From the NCBI RefSeq assembly GCF_002999335.1, contig NW_020312125.1:124001-188000 (forward strand): a DNA stretch of 64,000 bases. The letters are read 5' to 3'. This stretch comes from Cyclospora cayetanensis. Lineage: Eukaryota > Apicomplexa > Conoidasida > Eucoccidiorida > Eimeriidae. The notes under the pieces were generated by a model. It did no database searches. It saw only the letters and a list, made by a program, of their open reading frames with translations, and was not told where the DNA came from. Made by a program: the position numbers and the translations under genes. The first letter of the stretch is position 1; each line of letters begins with the position of its first letter. Positions 1-12,079 of the stretch are shown here, piece after piece.

Positions 1-2536
1 GGTGGTCAAGGGAAATCGGGGGACGGGGGAGGAGAAACACTCGACTGGACGCCGCTTCATGCGTTCAGGAGGGGTTAACAAGAGTAAGCCAGAAGCTAAG
101 GTCTTCGGGGTGAGTGCTTCTTCTACACGCCTGCTGCGAAACTATTCTAAAGCAAGCCCCGAGAGGTCGAGGCGGTGCCGAATACTGTAGAGAGACGGCA
201 GAGAAAGGGAAAATGCGCAAACATACGGCGTGACTAGCCATTTTATGCTGTAAATCCTCTTCGCCAGAGCCAAGTAGCACCAAAAATAGCGGCAACAGTA
301 CGCTGTGGACACGCGTCAGAAGTCTCTCGAAGCCGCATAGGCAGCGAAGACCAAGGACTTGCCGTACAGAAGGCAGTGCACAAAAACTGCATGTTCAAGT
401 ATTATGTCCTCAAAAGAGAGCGGAAGATCTCGAGGGGAGCAGCCACTAGTTTCGGGGCGCCTTTTGCTAGGTGGCCGCTGTGCATGCGATCGGTGTCGTG
501 GGAACTTTCGCTAGTGTATTACTGAAAGTGCCCTATTTTGGCAGTAGATTGTCAGCAAACAGAGCCTTATATGTGGTTGTCCAGCAACACACAACCTAAC
601 AACATGTGGTTTCCACGGTGCTGCCAGCGAGGGACATATTGGCGGACGGCTGGAACACTGCGTACTCTGCTCCTGCATACTTTAGTAGCCGTAGACACCC
701 CTATGCTCATGAAGAACACAAGCCTGGCAGTTTGGAGACAATGAAACTCCGAGCAACGTGGTTAGCTAGGCTCTGTATGGACAAAATCGGCCTCTGCAAG
801 TGGAACTAGTAGCTTCTAAAGTCGTTTTCGTTCGGACAAATGAAACATCCTATACATTTTCTGACTGAGCCTCGTACAAAGAAAGAGACGGGGAGAAGTG
901 TACAGCTTCCAGAAGCAGGCCACCCACCTTACGTGCTGCTTCTGCCACCCTGTGCATATGGGCCAAAAGCTACGCTCCGGCTCTTTCGACTACACTAGTT
1001 ATACTTTATCCAAAAGAAACCAAAAATTGGCTGTTCGGTTTAGCCATTCTCACAGTCCTTTTGCTGAGGGAAAAAATCGCCACATCAATACAGTAAAATT
1101 CAACGCTTTTTGTACGTACGCTAGAGGATGCTGTGGGTGACTAGGCATTGTATGAGTGCTCGGAGGGTGCCCCTATGCCGGTGCACGATATCTGTCTCTC
1201 TCCTTATTCTTAAGTCGGATTTCTATGAAGCGAAGGCAGGGTGAGAAGGCTCCTCTTAAATGGGCACTTCATAGCTCTCCTATGTCTATATTTAATTTGG
1301 GTGTAAAACTATCTTTCTGTGGAGACATTAGGTAGACTCACACGTCATTGAAGGGTCATCCCCTTCTGATTTTTCAGCGTAACGTCATGATGATGCGCTA
1401 TGATAGCCCCTCCACCGGCCTATTCCTGAAAAGCAGGGGCCCATTCGCACGCCGCGCAGAGTCGAAGCTGTTGCTTCGTGAGAGGCACATCTACAGAAAG
1501 TACCATGGGAAAGCAAACAGTGCCCTTCAGGGAGGGCATTAGAAACAAGGAGTTTCACAGTGTGACATACTACCGATATCCCCATGTGGAAACCCATCCT
1601 GTTAACATGCTTTCGATAAAAGCCATAGAACATGTAAGGCCAACACTATCCTCTTAAGTGCTAGTATTCCTTGTTACGTGACTCTATCTTATGTGTCGTT
1701 GAGAGACAGCAGTGCCACTTTCAGAATGAACAGGCGCATGGCGGAGCCTGCAAGACCCTGGTCTTGCGCCACCACCGAGACAATCGAGTGACACATACTA
1801 AAAGCTTCACTAGCAGAGCGATACGGGGACTGGCAAATCAAAACTATTTTGTTACAGCTGTTTCTGCCTGAGCTTGGCTGCAGCGTGCTCTGTACCGGTG
1901 GTTCCCACAGCATCACCCCCGTTATTCAGTGGTACAACCCTCCCAAAAGTCGTGCGCATTCAAACTCTTCAGGCACCACTACATATGCACCCTCCCTCTT
2001 TGTTTGCTTTGAGTGCAAAGTGTGGCCCCCTGGGGGTCCACGAAGGCGCATAACACTGCGCTGTGTTTTAGGTCCAGATAGGCTTTCAGATCCTATGGCT
2101 GGCCTCAAATCGGGGCCGCCCGACTGTATAACTGAAAGCCCTAAGACATACATTAATTTCTCATTAAAACGTAAACAGCGAAAGAAGACAGCACTACTCG
2201 CTTCACAGGCTAGTGGCGCCGGCTTACCCAGCATTGGATGCATTAGATTTTGCAGGCACATTTAACCCCAGGCGTCCCTGGTAAGGAAAGGGTTCCGCGT
2301 TGCAGTAGCTTACTAATTTACCCGCACTAGACACAACTACTAAGCAAGAACCCTTTCGAGTCCACAAAGTGCGCTACAAGCTTGTACCGCAGTTCATGCT
2401 AAGGTAGACTGCCTAGATACCTTTAGGTGCTCCTGATTGCCCGCCTCCTTCGGAATTGGATTTACCTAGTGTCCATACCTCCCCTTCTGAGAAGGTCTAT
2501 GTGATCCTGCGTGCGTGTGTCGATTGGTGGGAACAA
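1..2536. other. Intergenic, no supported gene
   Basis: I see no coding exon, RNA gene or repeat that I can support. The open frames here (for example 1849-2265 on + and 1926-2261 on -) overlap each other on opposite strands, have no domain-like pattern and are of a length expected by chance. The right end is the downstream flank of the copper transporter gene. Confidence 0.5.
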
Positions 2537-3928
2537 TTAGCCGTGAGTGCTCGCAGAGCAGCAGTCGCCGCTCTTATCGCTGTGATGCTGCAGGAGCAGC
2601 TGACCGGTGGAGACGCCTCCTACCACTGCAAGGAACAGGCCCCCATTGTAGGTCATGCAGACGAGCATCATGGCCCAGTCAATCATTACGGAAATGAACA
2701 TCAGCAGCCTGAATCAGCAGCAATACAACCGCAAGAAGCACCATATAGACTAAGATGGAAGCAGCAGAAAGAACACGAGGGGTCCGACAAAGGCATTAAA
2801 TTTTCAGTTAATGCCTCACACCAGATGGCGATCTCTATTTGCAGTGCAATTTATGCCACAGAACCCAAGGGCAACCAACAGCAAGGCAACGAGGGAAGCG
2901 GCAAGTTCTGAAACGTTTCCTGCCTTCCCTTACCAAGAACCTTGCTTACCAAACCACCACGGGCTTCGCTCTTTGAATTTTAGGACGACTCCCGGCAAGA
3001 TCTGAAAAAGCATGCGCGGCACACACGAAGAACAGATCTTTCTCTGCCTCTTCCGCATGTCGTTAGTTCTTTTCATCCATATTCTTCGTGTATTCATCTT
3101 CGTCTGTGTGCCGCTGCTTACCAGGTTGAGTGCCGTGAACCGGGTGAGCAGACAACTGAGCCCACACGGTGGCGTCCATGTGGTAAAGTGATTGAGGGGC
3201 CCCCCCGGAGAGGAGAGGCGGGCCCCCCATCCACCTGCCCTGCTCGGCTGCTGGAGGCGACTGAGATGATGCATGCAAGCCGTTCGAACCCCCCTCAGCT
3301 GTGGTACCTGAAGGCTCTGCACAGCTCGCAGCTGTGGGAGAATGGGGCACCCAAGCAAGCCACGGCTTCCGGGAAGGCCCCGCCCGAATATCGTGGCATA
3401 TTGCTTTCAGCTTTGAGCTGCATGCGCACACGGCAACATACAAGAGCATACATTCAGCACACAGTTGCGAATGTCGCTGCTATATGCACAGCCATTCAGA
3501 CCACTGAACAGGCAGCACGGCAGATCGCTACCAGAAAACTCTGAAACACCAACCCCGCCCACATTTTTGCGGAACCCCATACACAGCACTGCCATCTCTG
3601 CCCTGCAGAGCAGCTCCAGGCCCCTTACTGCCTCTTCTTCTCCCCCCCTCGCCCTCCCTCGCCTCGCAATGCTAGGCTGACCTGCCGAGACAGAGGAAGA
3701 AGATGGTGAGGCAAGAGAGGTAGAATTCTAGAGCGGTCGTGGACTGCCACCACCTGTAAACAAGGCAAGGGCATGCGCGCACAGTGCAACGCTGTAGAAC
3801 GCGATACCCAACACAGTGGCATGACTAAGGCAGAGAAGGCAGTGATGTATGGGTGTCGGGCTGAGCGCTTCATACGAGAAGAGAATGGTGGCATCATAGC
3901 CCCAGTAAAAGGTCATCTGCATCTCCAT
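2537..3928 (-). CDS. Ctr-family copper transporter (5 exons, about 196 aa)
   Basis: Likely imports Cu(I) across the plasma or an internal membrane as a trimeric channel. The model joins 3928-3754, 3681-3629, 3260-3122, 3001-2950 and 2708-2537; all junctions are GT-AG and the phases agree. Exon 1 opens with a Met-containing stretch (MEMQMTFYWGYDATILF) that matches the start of Ctr transmembrane helix 1. Exons 2-4 encode a Gly/Pro/Arg-rich loop. The last exon carries helix 2 with the MxxxM copper motif (MLVCMTYN) and helix 3 with a GxxxG-type packing motif (GGVSTG), in the same order and spacing as known Ctr proteins. It ends in a short tail with a CC pair. The length is normal for the family. 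Exon 1 is open upstream of the ATG and preceded by a possible acceptor, so a Met-rich ectodomain exon may be missing. The middle loop exons are the least certain. It is transcribed divergently from the gene at 5496. Confidence 0.85.
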
Positions 3929-5495
3929 CTTGCTCGCTTTATAAAATCCTGCGTGTATGGCTTTCCGGAATTAAAAGGACTATAGCCGCCAATAGATGAT
4001 GTGGCTATGTTCAATCTTCCTTCAAGCCTCCCTTTTGTTGCGCTGCTTGTGAGCCTGCCCGCCCCCCTTCCTCCTCGTATTCTTTGGGAAGGAAGGCGTG
4101 TAGCTGTTGGGTATCCTGTGTGTCTCCCTTTGAATGACCTTGTTGCAAGTTATCTGCTGCTCATGTGCAGCCGAGAAATTGCCATCGTATGCTACAGGAG
4201 TCAGATAGCCACTTTGAAAAGCCGTTAGGTGCCTCTGTGGGACCTGCGAAAGGCAAACGCGCCCGAGTGCTGTCTCCTGCAGCCCCGCTCTGCGTCACGC
4301 TTCGCCCTCCGTAGGTGGTAGCTCCGCTTGTGCCTAAATTCGTTGCAAGGTATTCAAGGGAGGCTGCAGATTTTGAAGGATCTGGGGCACTGTAGATGGA
4401 ACGGCATTCACGGACAAGCCGTAGGGATAAATGAGAAGAGAGAAGGAACCAAGACATAGGCCTACACAGAATTGTCTCTTTCTGTACTTGTATTCATATA
4501 GATGGATTAACAAGGCTTCGTTACTTCGTGAAGCAGGAACCAGCTATGCCCCCTGACCTGTCAGCGAGCCGCCTGCGCCTGCTCGCGCATAGCAATTCTT
4601 GAAGCGAGCAGACTTGAGGCAGATTCTTTTAGAGAGGAACAATGACACAGAGATTAAGAAACTGCGGAGGAAGGAGCTTGTTATTAAGACAAGCATGCAG
4701 GCATAAGCCCCCAGACTATGCACATGCAATGCCCTGGAGCGATGCCCAGGAGCGCTATCCGACCAACGGGAACTTCCATGTGCCGGGAGGAGATTTTGCA
4801 GCACATGGGTAGAAAGGGTGGAAGACTTTATGAGAAATCGCTTCATTGGTGACGATCTATTGAGAAAAAGGGATAGAGCGCCCACATGCCCGTGCTCCTT
4901 CGATTACGTGAACAATCGAAAGTCAAACTCGGGGAGAGTACATGAAGTGATTTCGAAGCGTCTATACACCCGATCCCGTCTTCCCTTTTCCGTAGACTGC
5001 TGAATCTCTCGTTTGAACTCAACGCCCTCCCCGCTGTCGCCGCAGGGGTTCCCTTACTCGTCCATCCCGCGGGCCGCCTTAAAGTAACAGAGGATCGCAT
5101 ATCCCAGCAACACCCCGGTGGCTGAAGTATTTCCAGTTAAGAGCAGTGAATAAGAGTGGAAGAGGAGAAGCAGCTTCTTTGCGTAGCGGCTTTCCCGGTG
5201 GATCGATGCGCTGAGGGTGGCAAAGTTCGCCGTTTCAGTGTTTTGTGTGAGTACAGCAGCAGTAGAAGCAGGTGGTGGAAGCGATAGCATTATTGTGGCA
5301 TCGGCAGTTACAGCGGAGGGCGAGCTGCAATTTGCAGCGCCTTGTCAAAAAGGGCCTTGCCGTAAAGTCCTATGTGCTGCATACGTTGCTTTGGCATGTA
5401 AAGCTACAATTTCGATTACTGGTTACCCTCTTGACTCTTGATCTTTGAGCGGTTTGGACTGCTAATTGGAAACGGAGTCTGTGCGTCCCAGCACA
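3929..5495. other. Divergent intergenic region
   Basis: This region lies between the copper transporter (-) and the next gene (+) and should hold both promoters. A hydrophobic open frame on the minus strand (5290-5054) starts with ATG and ends at a GT-type donor. It is discussed as a finding but could not be extended to a gene. No other supported feature. Confidence 0.4.
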
Positions 5496-7719
5496 ATGCT
5501 TAGCTGCGGCGCCGTGTCAGAGGGCAAAGGTGGCCCCTGTGTGGGCTCTTTGTCTGAGGCCACTAACGATGTTGACAATCATCATTTTGAGGGCGTTGAA
5601 AAGGACGCTGGGAAGCACCTGGTCTTTCCTGCTGCTTCTGATGTGGAGGCTGAAGGGCAGGACGAGGCGCTAGCGGCACTTGAAAGTCCAGATGAAACCA
5701 GCTGCAACAGCGAGGCAGAGAACAGTTCCTTCTCCGCAGGCGACCCCGACGTTGCCTTCTTCGACGTGGTGCCCTCTTGTGCTGCTGATTGGTGCTTTCA
5801 TTCGGAGTGCAGCCAGGAGCCGACAGATCCTGTGGCATCTTTCTTTGCGCAGCTCATCAGCTCTCACTGCGTAAGAGCTTACCCACCTAACTATAAGTAG
5901 CAGCAAGTCTACCGCTCTCTGCCGACTCGCTCACCTTGTGTACTGCCCATCATCTTCTATTGGCCGCCTGCACCATGATCCTGACCTTCTTGCATGCAGT
6001 GTCTTGTCGAACTCTTCTGCAAAGGCGCGTAGAAGTGATGGTCACTTGGGCAGGGGAACAGGGAATAGAGGCTATGATGGCCGAGTCTTGACCCCCCGCA
6101 CCTTGCTGCCGATAGGGCGTGCCTCACATATTTCTTATCAGTGTGCGTGCGCGCCATGTTCATTTCAAAAAGGCTTTTGTATGTATTTTGCAGCTGGCAG
6201 GAGCGCCTCCAGCTGGAAGCCGGACAGATTCGACGCGTGCAACAACGCAGCAGCACATGGGGCCCGCTAGCTCTCACTCCGAAAACTTCCCATCGGATCA
6301 AAAAGTGATTCTCACTTCTTCAGATAAGCTGCAAGTAGGCGAGGCCTCCCAGGACTTGAGCGAGAAGGCACACGACACACACAAAGGGGAACTGGGCCTT
6401 GTGACTGCGGCCGAGCCTGCAAGGCTGGTGGGTGCAGCCCTGCCCCCTACGCCATGTGAAAAGCAAAGAGGCCTATCGACACTTAGTGATTCGCTAGAGT
6501 CTGAGGCAGGCAGAATAGGGGAAGCAGCCGGAGGAAGACCAGACACAGGAGCTGAGGCAATCGCAAATGCAACAGAACGGCAGCGGGGCACTCAGGTTGA
6601 CAGCGTAGCGGATCCAGCAATGCGAGAATATTTATCGGCGGCATTGAAACGTAAGTAGGCCTATCCATAAGGGTCGTTTGCAGCTATTCCCTTGCAGACG
6701 GGTGCAAACACTCTCTCTTGCGCAGGCCCCCCTTCGAAACCGCTAAGCCGTTGAGGCGTTTCATTTTAGTGTGACCTGGCCCCTTTCTCGAGCGTTACTT
6801 CTAGCGTCGGTCTGCTGTGCAGTGCTTCTTGATACTTCTTCGCAAAGCCCCAGCAGGCCTCTGTGGTCCAAATCCAGCTTTGGTATAGGGGGAAACAGAG
6901 GAGGACTTTAGTATAGGGTTTGGGTGGATGTCTCGTGGGGTGGTGGTGTTTTGCTGTATTTGTTGTTGTGCAACTTTTACAGGAGATACTTTCAGGCACC
7001 TACTCGGCAGCATTCGCGGTGCCATCTCGCAGAATCCTCATATCTTCGGCTCTTATAAAACTCCATCGTCCTCACCTCGCGAGTTTCCTCAAAAGCCTGG
7101 CGCTGGTCTTGGCCCCTCAGACAACATGCCGTCTGCGGAGTCCGTAGTTGGGGCGAGGACAAGTACTGTAGACGATTGCAAAAGGCTTGATGTCGTGGGC
7201 AGTGAGTTTCTAGCCTCTCTTCCTGAGGAAAAACTAGAGGAAGAGAGAGAAGCAGATTCTGAGCTTATAGAAGCTCTGCTGCCTCCAGAGATCCCCGTGG
7301 ACCTGGCCTTTTGCCGCGCACACCCCCGCATTGCAGTGTCGTGGCTGGTGCACTCGCAAGTGATGGACATGGCATGCAGCTCTGATTCTCGGGCTGCACT
7401 CAAGCCCCAATCCCGCAAGACTCCGTCTGTCATATTGCCTGCCTCCGCGGCAGCTCCATCCGCTAAGACAAAGACAAAGCAACTCAGGCTGGACCCGCAC
7501 ACGGAGGCACAGCTTGCGTGTCTTGTGCCACCCAGAGCCTTGACAGACCCTCTTTCTGCTGCGGGGGGCCCCCTGGCCCATGTAACGAATCCGACAAGGG
7601 AGACCCTGAGGCTGGGCCTAGGGAAATTGGTGACTCGCATGGACGCTGAGGGCCGAGAAGCTCTTAGGGCCCTCACCCGCGCATGGTATTACGCAGGAGC
7701 ATTTAGCTCTCAGATGTAG
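5496..7719 (+). CDS. Protein with C-terminal SMN YG-box-like tail (3 exons, 522 aa)
   Basis: Exons 5496-5870, 6194-6650 and 6983-7719 join through GT-AG introns with matching phases (0, 1). The ATG at 5496 is the first in the open frame. Most of the protein is acidic, Ser/Ala/Glu-rich and probably disordered. One folded-looking segment lies around LPPEIPVDLAFCRAHP. The last residues (EALRALTRAWYYAGAFSSQM) resemble the YG box of survival motor neuron proteins, the self-association helix with leucines at -7 and -4 from the Trp and a WYxAG core; the second half (GYxxGxY) is not kept. SMN builds Sm rings on spliceosomal RNAs, which would be the predicted role. I see no Tudor domain and no clear Gemin2-binding helix, so the SMN link rests on the tail alone. 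It converges on the Atg6 gene. Confidence 0.72.
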
Positions 7720-9116
7720 TCTAATTTACTCCCGCTTGACTGATTAGCTGAGGAGTGCAAATACACTTCACGGATAGAAACGAACCTGTTGGCGACCCAA
7801 TTAGGGATGCTTATCTGCAGCCACAAGCGCCATTTTTATTGACTTCATTTCAACATTGCTGCCATGCTGATGCTTCCCTCGCATCTACATGTTTTTAACT
7901 CTCCTAAGAATTGCACGTTAACGGCTCCCTCCTGCCGTGGTATATATATTCTCCCCTCCTGGCACGCCCCTTCCTAAAGTGGCTCACGAACGTTGCTACT
8001 CGTAGGACGAGTGAAACACAGGACACGAATATCTACACCTGAATTAGAATGTCTAGCCGGCCGCTGTCAGTGTCGCCATGTGATGTGCATCCGGCCGTGT
8101 TCCCTGACACTGAGACAGCACCTTTCTACCATAAGGCTAGTGAGGGCGAGGCTCAGCAACAGCCTTTTTGACCTCAGCAGGCCTACTCGAAGGTCCTCAG
8201 TACCCTCCGTCGCGCTGGGTGCCAACCCGTGGATGAAACGACATCTTATCAGGGGGCACGCCACAGCCCGCAAAAAAGCAGTATCGTAGCTGAGGGGCAT
8301 TGGTGCTGCTGCTGGTGCATGTTGCAAACGACGTTTTGCGGCACTTGGGGGGACCTACACTACACATCTTAAGTACCCGGACATCCCAGTGAGGGAGGCG
8401 GGAAGGGGGCAGGGATAGGCTGGCGGCGCAGTTCCGTTGTTTGTTCAACCAGCGATGATTGCAACGGCTTGAGTAGTAGGCAGGCTAACAATGCGCTCTG
8501 GCAGCGTCAACAACTGCTCATGGGCATGCTCCGTTTGCCAATGTACGCAAACTGAGTATTGTGAAGCTTCTCCTGCACTGCGGAGTGGCGCTATCAGCCC
8601 CTCCGTAGATCTACTTCCAGTAGGCTCCACATTTAGATCCTAGTGATCATTTGCCCTTCCTAAGCTTTGAGGGGCTGGAAGGGTAGCAGCAGCACCAAGT
8701 ACAGGCCACAGCAGGCTGGAGAGGGCTCTACCCTTAACACACCATGGTGCGTGTAGCGCTATTATCCTCGGAGGCGTGCGCAGGATCAATTTGGCCACAA
8801 AACGATTTTGCAGAGGCCACGACTTGCCCCCCTACCCCTCCACCAAAAACTAGGCGTTGCTCCCAGTTATATGAAGCAGTCCCCCAGACCAGGCGGATGA
8901 TGACGGAGCCACTGATCTTGCAGCGCTCGCTGCGGACCAGCTCAAGGCACCGACGTGGCGACTACAGACACACCTGAAGATTCCGTATCATCGCAGTTCA
9001 TTCTGCACAGTCTCAGAAGAGCAGCCCAGCAAAAGAAGTCAGCCGCCCTTCGGTACTCATTATTCCCCTGCCGTGTCTGCCCTCACCTAGCTGAGGTTCA
9101 GTTACAGCGTATTAGG
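7720..9116. other. Convergent intergenic region
   Basis: Separates the 3' ends of the SMN-tail gene (+) and Atg6 (-). It should contain both 3' UTRs. I see no supported gene or repeat. Confidence 0.5.
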
Positions 9117-12079
9117 TCAGCTTAAAGGACAGAAGCAAAACTGACGTGCAGACCTACGCTCAATGTACTCGAGCAGCCACTTCATGTCGATGAGAAGATG
9201 CTTGAGGGCCTTGGTCCATCTCTCGTCCTGATTTAGCTGTAGCCTAATGCTGAAGCCCCCTACTTTGTCTCCTGTATACATCAGTGCATAGAACCCCAAA
9301 CTTCGCTCCCATGTGCAAGCCACGCGTGCCTGTGCCAGATCAGACGGAGCTCGGGGCTACTTCGCAGCAGCAGGGGGGCAGCTAGAGACAATAGGTATTT
9401 CCTCACCCTCTATTTCGTACGGAAGTTCAGGGAAGGGCAGCAAGGCGGAGGCAGCTGTTCGCTGCTCCAACCTTTCTTGAGCAGCTTTTACCAGACAGTC
9501 AAACAGCTGCAAACACAAATTCCGCGCATGGCGGAAGAAAGAGTCAAGGGGGACGGGCTCGGAACCTCAGGGGATTTTGAATCGGTGTAGCTACGCTGTA
9601 TTGCGAAGAAGAATCCCTCGCCCCTCATTGCCCAAGAAGAATGCAAGATTTGACTTGAGCGAGAAGCCCCTGGCGGTGAGCGGCTCTCTACGAACGCTCA
9701 CGAATTTCCCAATATAAAGACTGAGGCGGGCACTAGATTTAAAAGGGAGTCACCTCTTTGACACATTCGAGGTAAGCCGTCATCGCGGAATCGAACTTTT
9801 TGTTGCTATAGAAGAAACGACTCAGGCCGACCTCCCCGCCGCCCCCATGGAGGGGAAGCATGGCATTATCCTTCTTCCTGCACAATCCAATAGTCTTTGC
9901 GCTCAGCGTCTTGGGTTGAAGGGTCACGCTTTCAGGAAGGGACCTATCTACACATAAAAACTGAGCCGCCCCGCTGCTCCCTCTTCTCGGCTGTAGCGAC
10001 AGCAGACTGAGTGGAAGCCTCCGCGGGCCGTTCGTTCCATTCTGAATCGGCTGCAGCCCCGGCGAGAAGTGCCTTCTGCGCACCGCATGCGGCGCCTCGC
10101 TTACCGTAAGAGGAAAGAGAATTGGCCTCTGGGAACGATCCGATACCCTGAAGGCTGCACCTGGCATTTACGGTAGAAGGCATCCAGTAGGAGCGTCAGG
10201 TAGCCCCAGCCGGTGTTAATTTCGGACCATGCGGGGCAGCAGGGAGACGAGATCCTCCCTGGGGTGAAACGGAACACACATGCAGCCCCAGGTGTATGTC
10301 AATGCAGCTTGCCCGCAGGGAGACTTGCTGGACAGGAGCCCCAAAAGCGGCAAGGGCTGCTCCTGCCGGCTAGCCAACGAATTCCTGCGCCTTCCATTGC
10401 CTAGCCCCCTCTCTTTGAGCGGCCTCGACATCCACCCGGTGGCTGTTTGACTGTGTTCTGTGCAGCATGGTACTCTCCAAGTAGTGTCTAGCTTAGTGCA
10501 GACACACTGCGTGGCCAGAGAGCCCCGGAATACTTAAAAAGGAACTCCCCCTTCTGGACGTGAATATGGGAAGAACCCGTTTTCCCCTTGAAATGTGCTG
10601 CCTTTCTAGGATTCCCTTCCGCCTCTTGATGTCAAGAGCGGCGAGGCTGGGGCTTCACCCCATGACGCACCAATGCGGCAGTTGTTTATTGAGGGCAGAA
10701 ACTGAGAAGTCCATATATGGAAAGCTTCGTTCATAGTGTTGAACCGCTTGAGCCGCTTCAGTTCCTGGCTTACATAGGCAAACAGCCTCTCCATCGAACG
10801 CTTCCGCTGAAAATGTACCACACGCATGAGCGAAATCCTTGAGCATCCGGAAAAGCGCGAAACATGCAAAGGATTTGAAGTAGCAGTAAGCGAAAGGCCT
10901 GCACGAAGTCTGTGGGGACGACAAAGGACCAGCAACGAGACCACGACAGAGAGCTGGTGTCGTGAAACTTGATACCGCAGACTGAAATGCAGCCTGTGGA
11001 ATCACCGAGCGTGGCAGAAAGGCTGACAGAGCCACTAGCAGCAGAACTCTTTGAGATGTCATTACTCACTATGTAGGAGATACTACAATGCAAGCAAGCA
11101 TCCCTTACAGCAGCCCACACAAAAAGAAAGCCTCAATCAGGGAACGGGTGAAGTAGGAGGGGCATGCCACGGGGTAGGGAAAAATGACGGAGCGTAAACA
11201 AACACCAAACCTGGTAAGTCGCACCTCTTCGTGTCTTACAGTCCGCAGCAAATGGGTCGAAAAGAGTAACCAGAACTCCAATTGCCACAAATACAGCTCA
11301 GAAATCTCCGCCATTACTGCCAGCTGTTGATTCTCTCTCTGCGCTACAGCTGCCTCTAGGGAGGATATTTCGCTTAGCAGTTGCTTCTCTTCCTCCTCAA
11401 GAACCTGTAGCTGGACATTTGAGGACGCTGTGCACACGGACGAAGGAGTTTTATCGAAAGCACCGGCATCTTTGGCAGCAGGTGCCTCCACGGTTGTGGC
11501 TGAAGAGGCCTGACTATCACGCCTGCGTTCCAAACGTCGCAAAGCTCTATCGTATTTCCTTATGAGACGCTTTTCATGCGCAATTTCTGGAGCCAGCTCT
11601 GCTATCGCCGCATCCAAGCAGTTGGAGCAGAGGGGATGCAGCATAATTGCATCATCCTCTTTTCCGCCAGACTCATCCGCCCCTCTCGCTGGCTCACTGG
11701 GGCCACCCTGGCTGGTGGCATCCCATTGTGGCCGTGCTATAGGAGTTACTGAGCCTCCGTTTATAGGTGAGGGGCTCTCAGCATGCGCCTGTGCGGGGGA
11801 TCTCTCCAGGACAGGCGACAGAACGACGGAGGCTTCCCCTAAGCTCGACTCCGTTTCCTGTGCCTCTTGCCTTCGCACACCACAAGCGGATTCCAAGGAC
11901 CCTTTCAGCTGGGAGTGGTGCTGGTGCTTCTCTGTGCTCAAGAGCTCTCCCTTTTCTTCAGCCATGCCGTTCCAAAGAGAAGGGCCCGCATCTTCTATTA
12001 TGACAACGGGACGAGAACAACTTCCGCAGAGAAGGGATGCGCTGGGGAGGGCATGACCGCTGTCAGCCGCGGATGCCAT
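9117..12079 (-). CDS. ATG6: Atg6/Beclin-1 homologue (6 exons, 511 aa)
   Basis: Regulatory subunit of the Vps34 class III PI3-kinase complex, acting in autophagy initiation and endosomal sorting. Exons are 12079-11225, 10806-10659, 10258-10105, 9877-9754, 9506-9407 and 9271-9117; all five introns are GT-AG and every phase matches. The protein has two CxxC pairs (Cys18/21 in LLCGSC and Cys151/154 in HPLCSNCLDAA), nearly the positions of the zinc-type pairs of human Beclin 1. A coiled coil follows (about 155-300). The C-terminal BARA domain then shows FNTMNEAFHIWTSQF, SEINTGWGYLTLLLDAF, FFYSNKKFDSAMTAYLECVK and ERWTKALKHLLIDMKWLLEY, each aligning in order with Beclin 1. The linker between the CxxC pairs is Ser/Pro-rich. 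I see no clear BH3 motif. The ends of the exon 1 coiled coil and its GTGCGA donor are the weakest part. Confidence 0.94.

Noticed and set aside
2456..2911. 151-codon plus-strand open frame
   Set aside because: It is antisense to the last exon of the copper transporter, whose Ctr motifs are clear.
3063..3449. 128-codon minus-strand frame as one long exon of the copper transporter
   Set aside because: Starting upstream at the CTCAAAG acceptor puts the phases out of step with the preceding exon. The shorter exon 3260-3122 fits both sides.
7089..7676. 195-codon minus-strand open frame
   Set aside because: It lies opposite exon 3 of the SMN-tail gene, which is supported by splice phase and motif.
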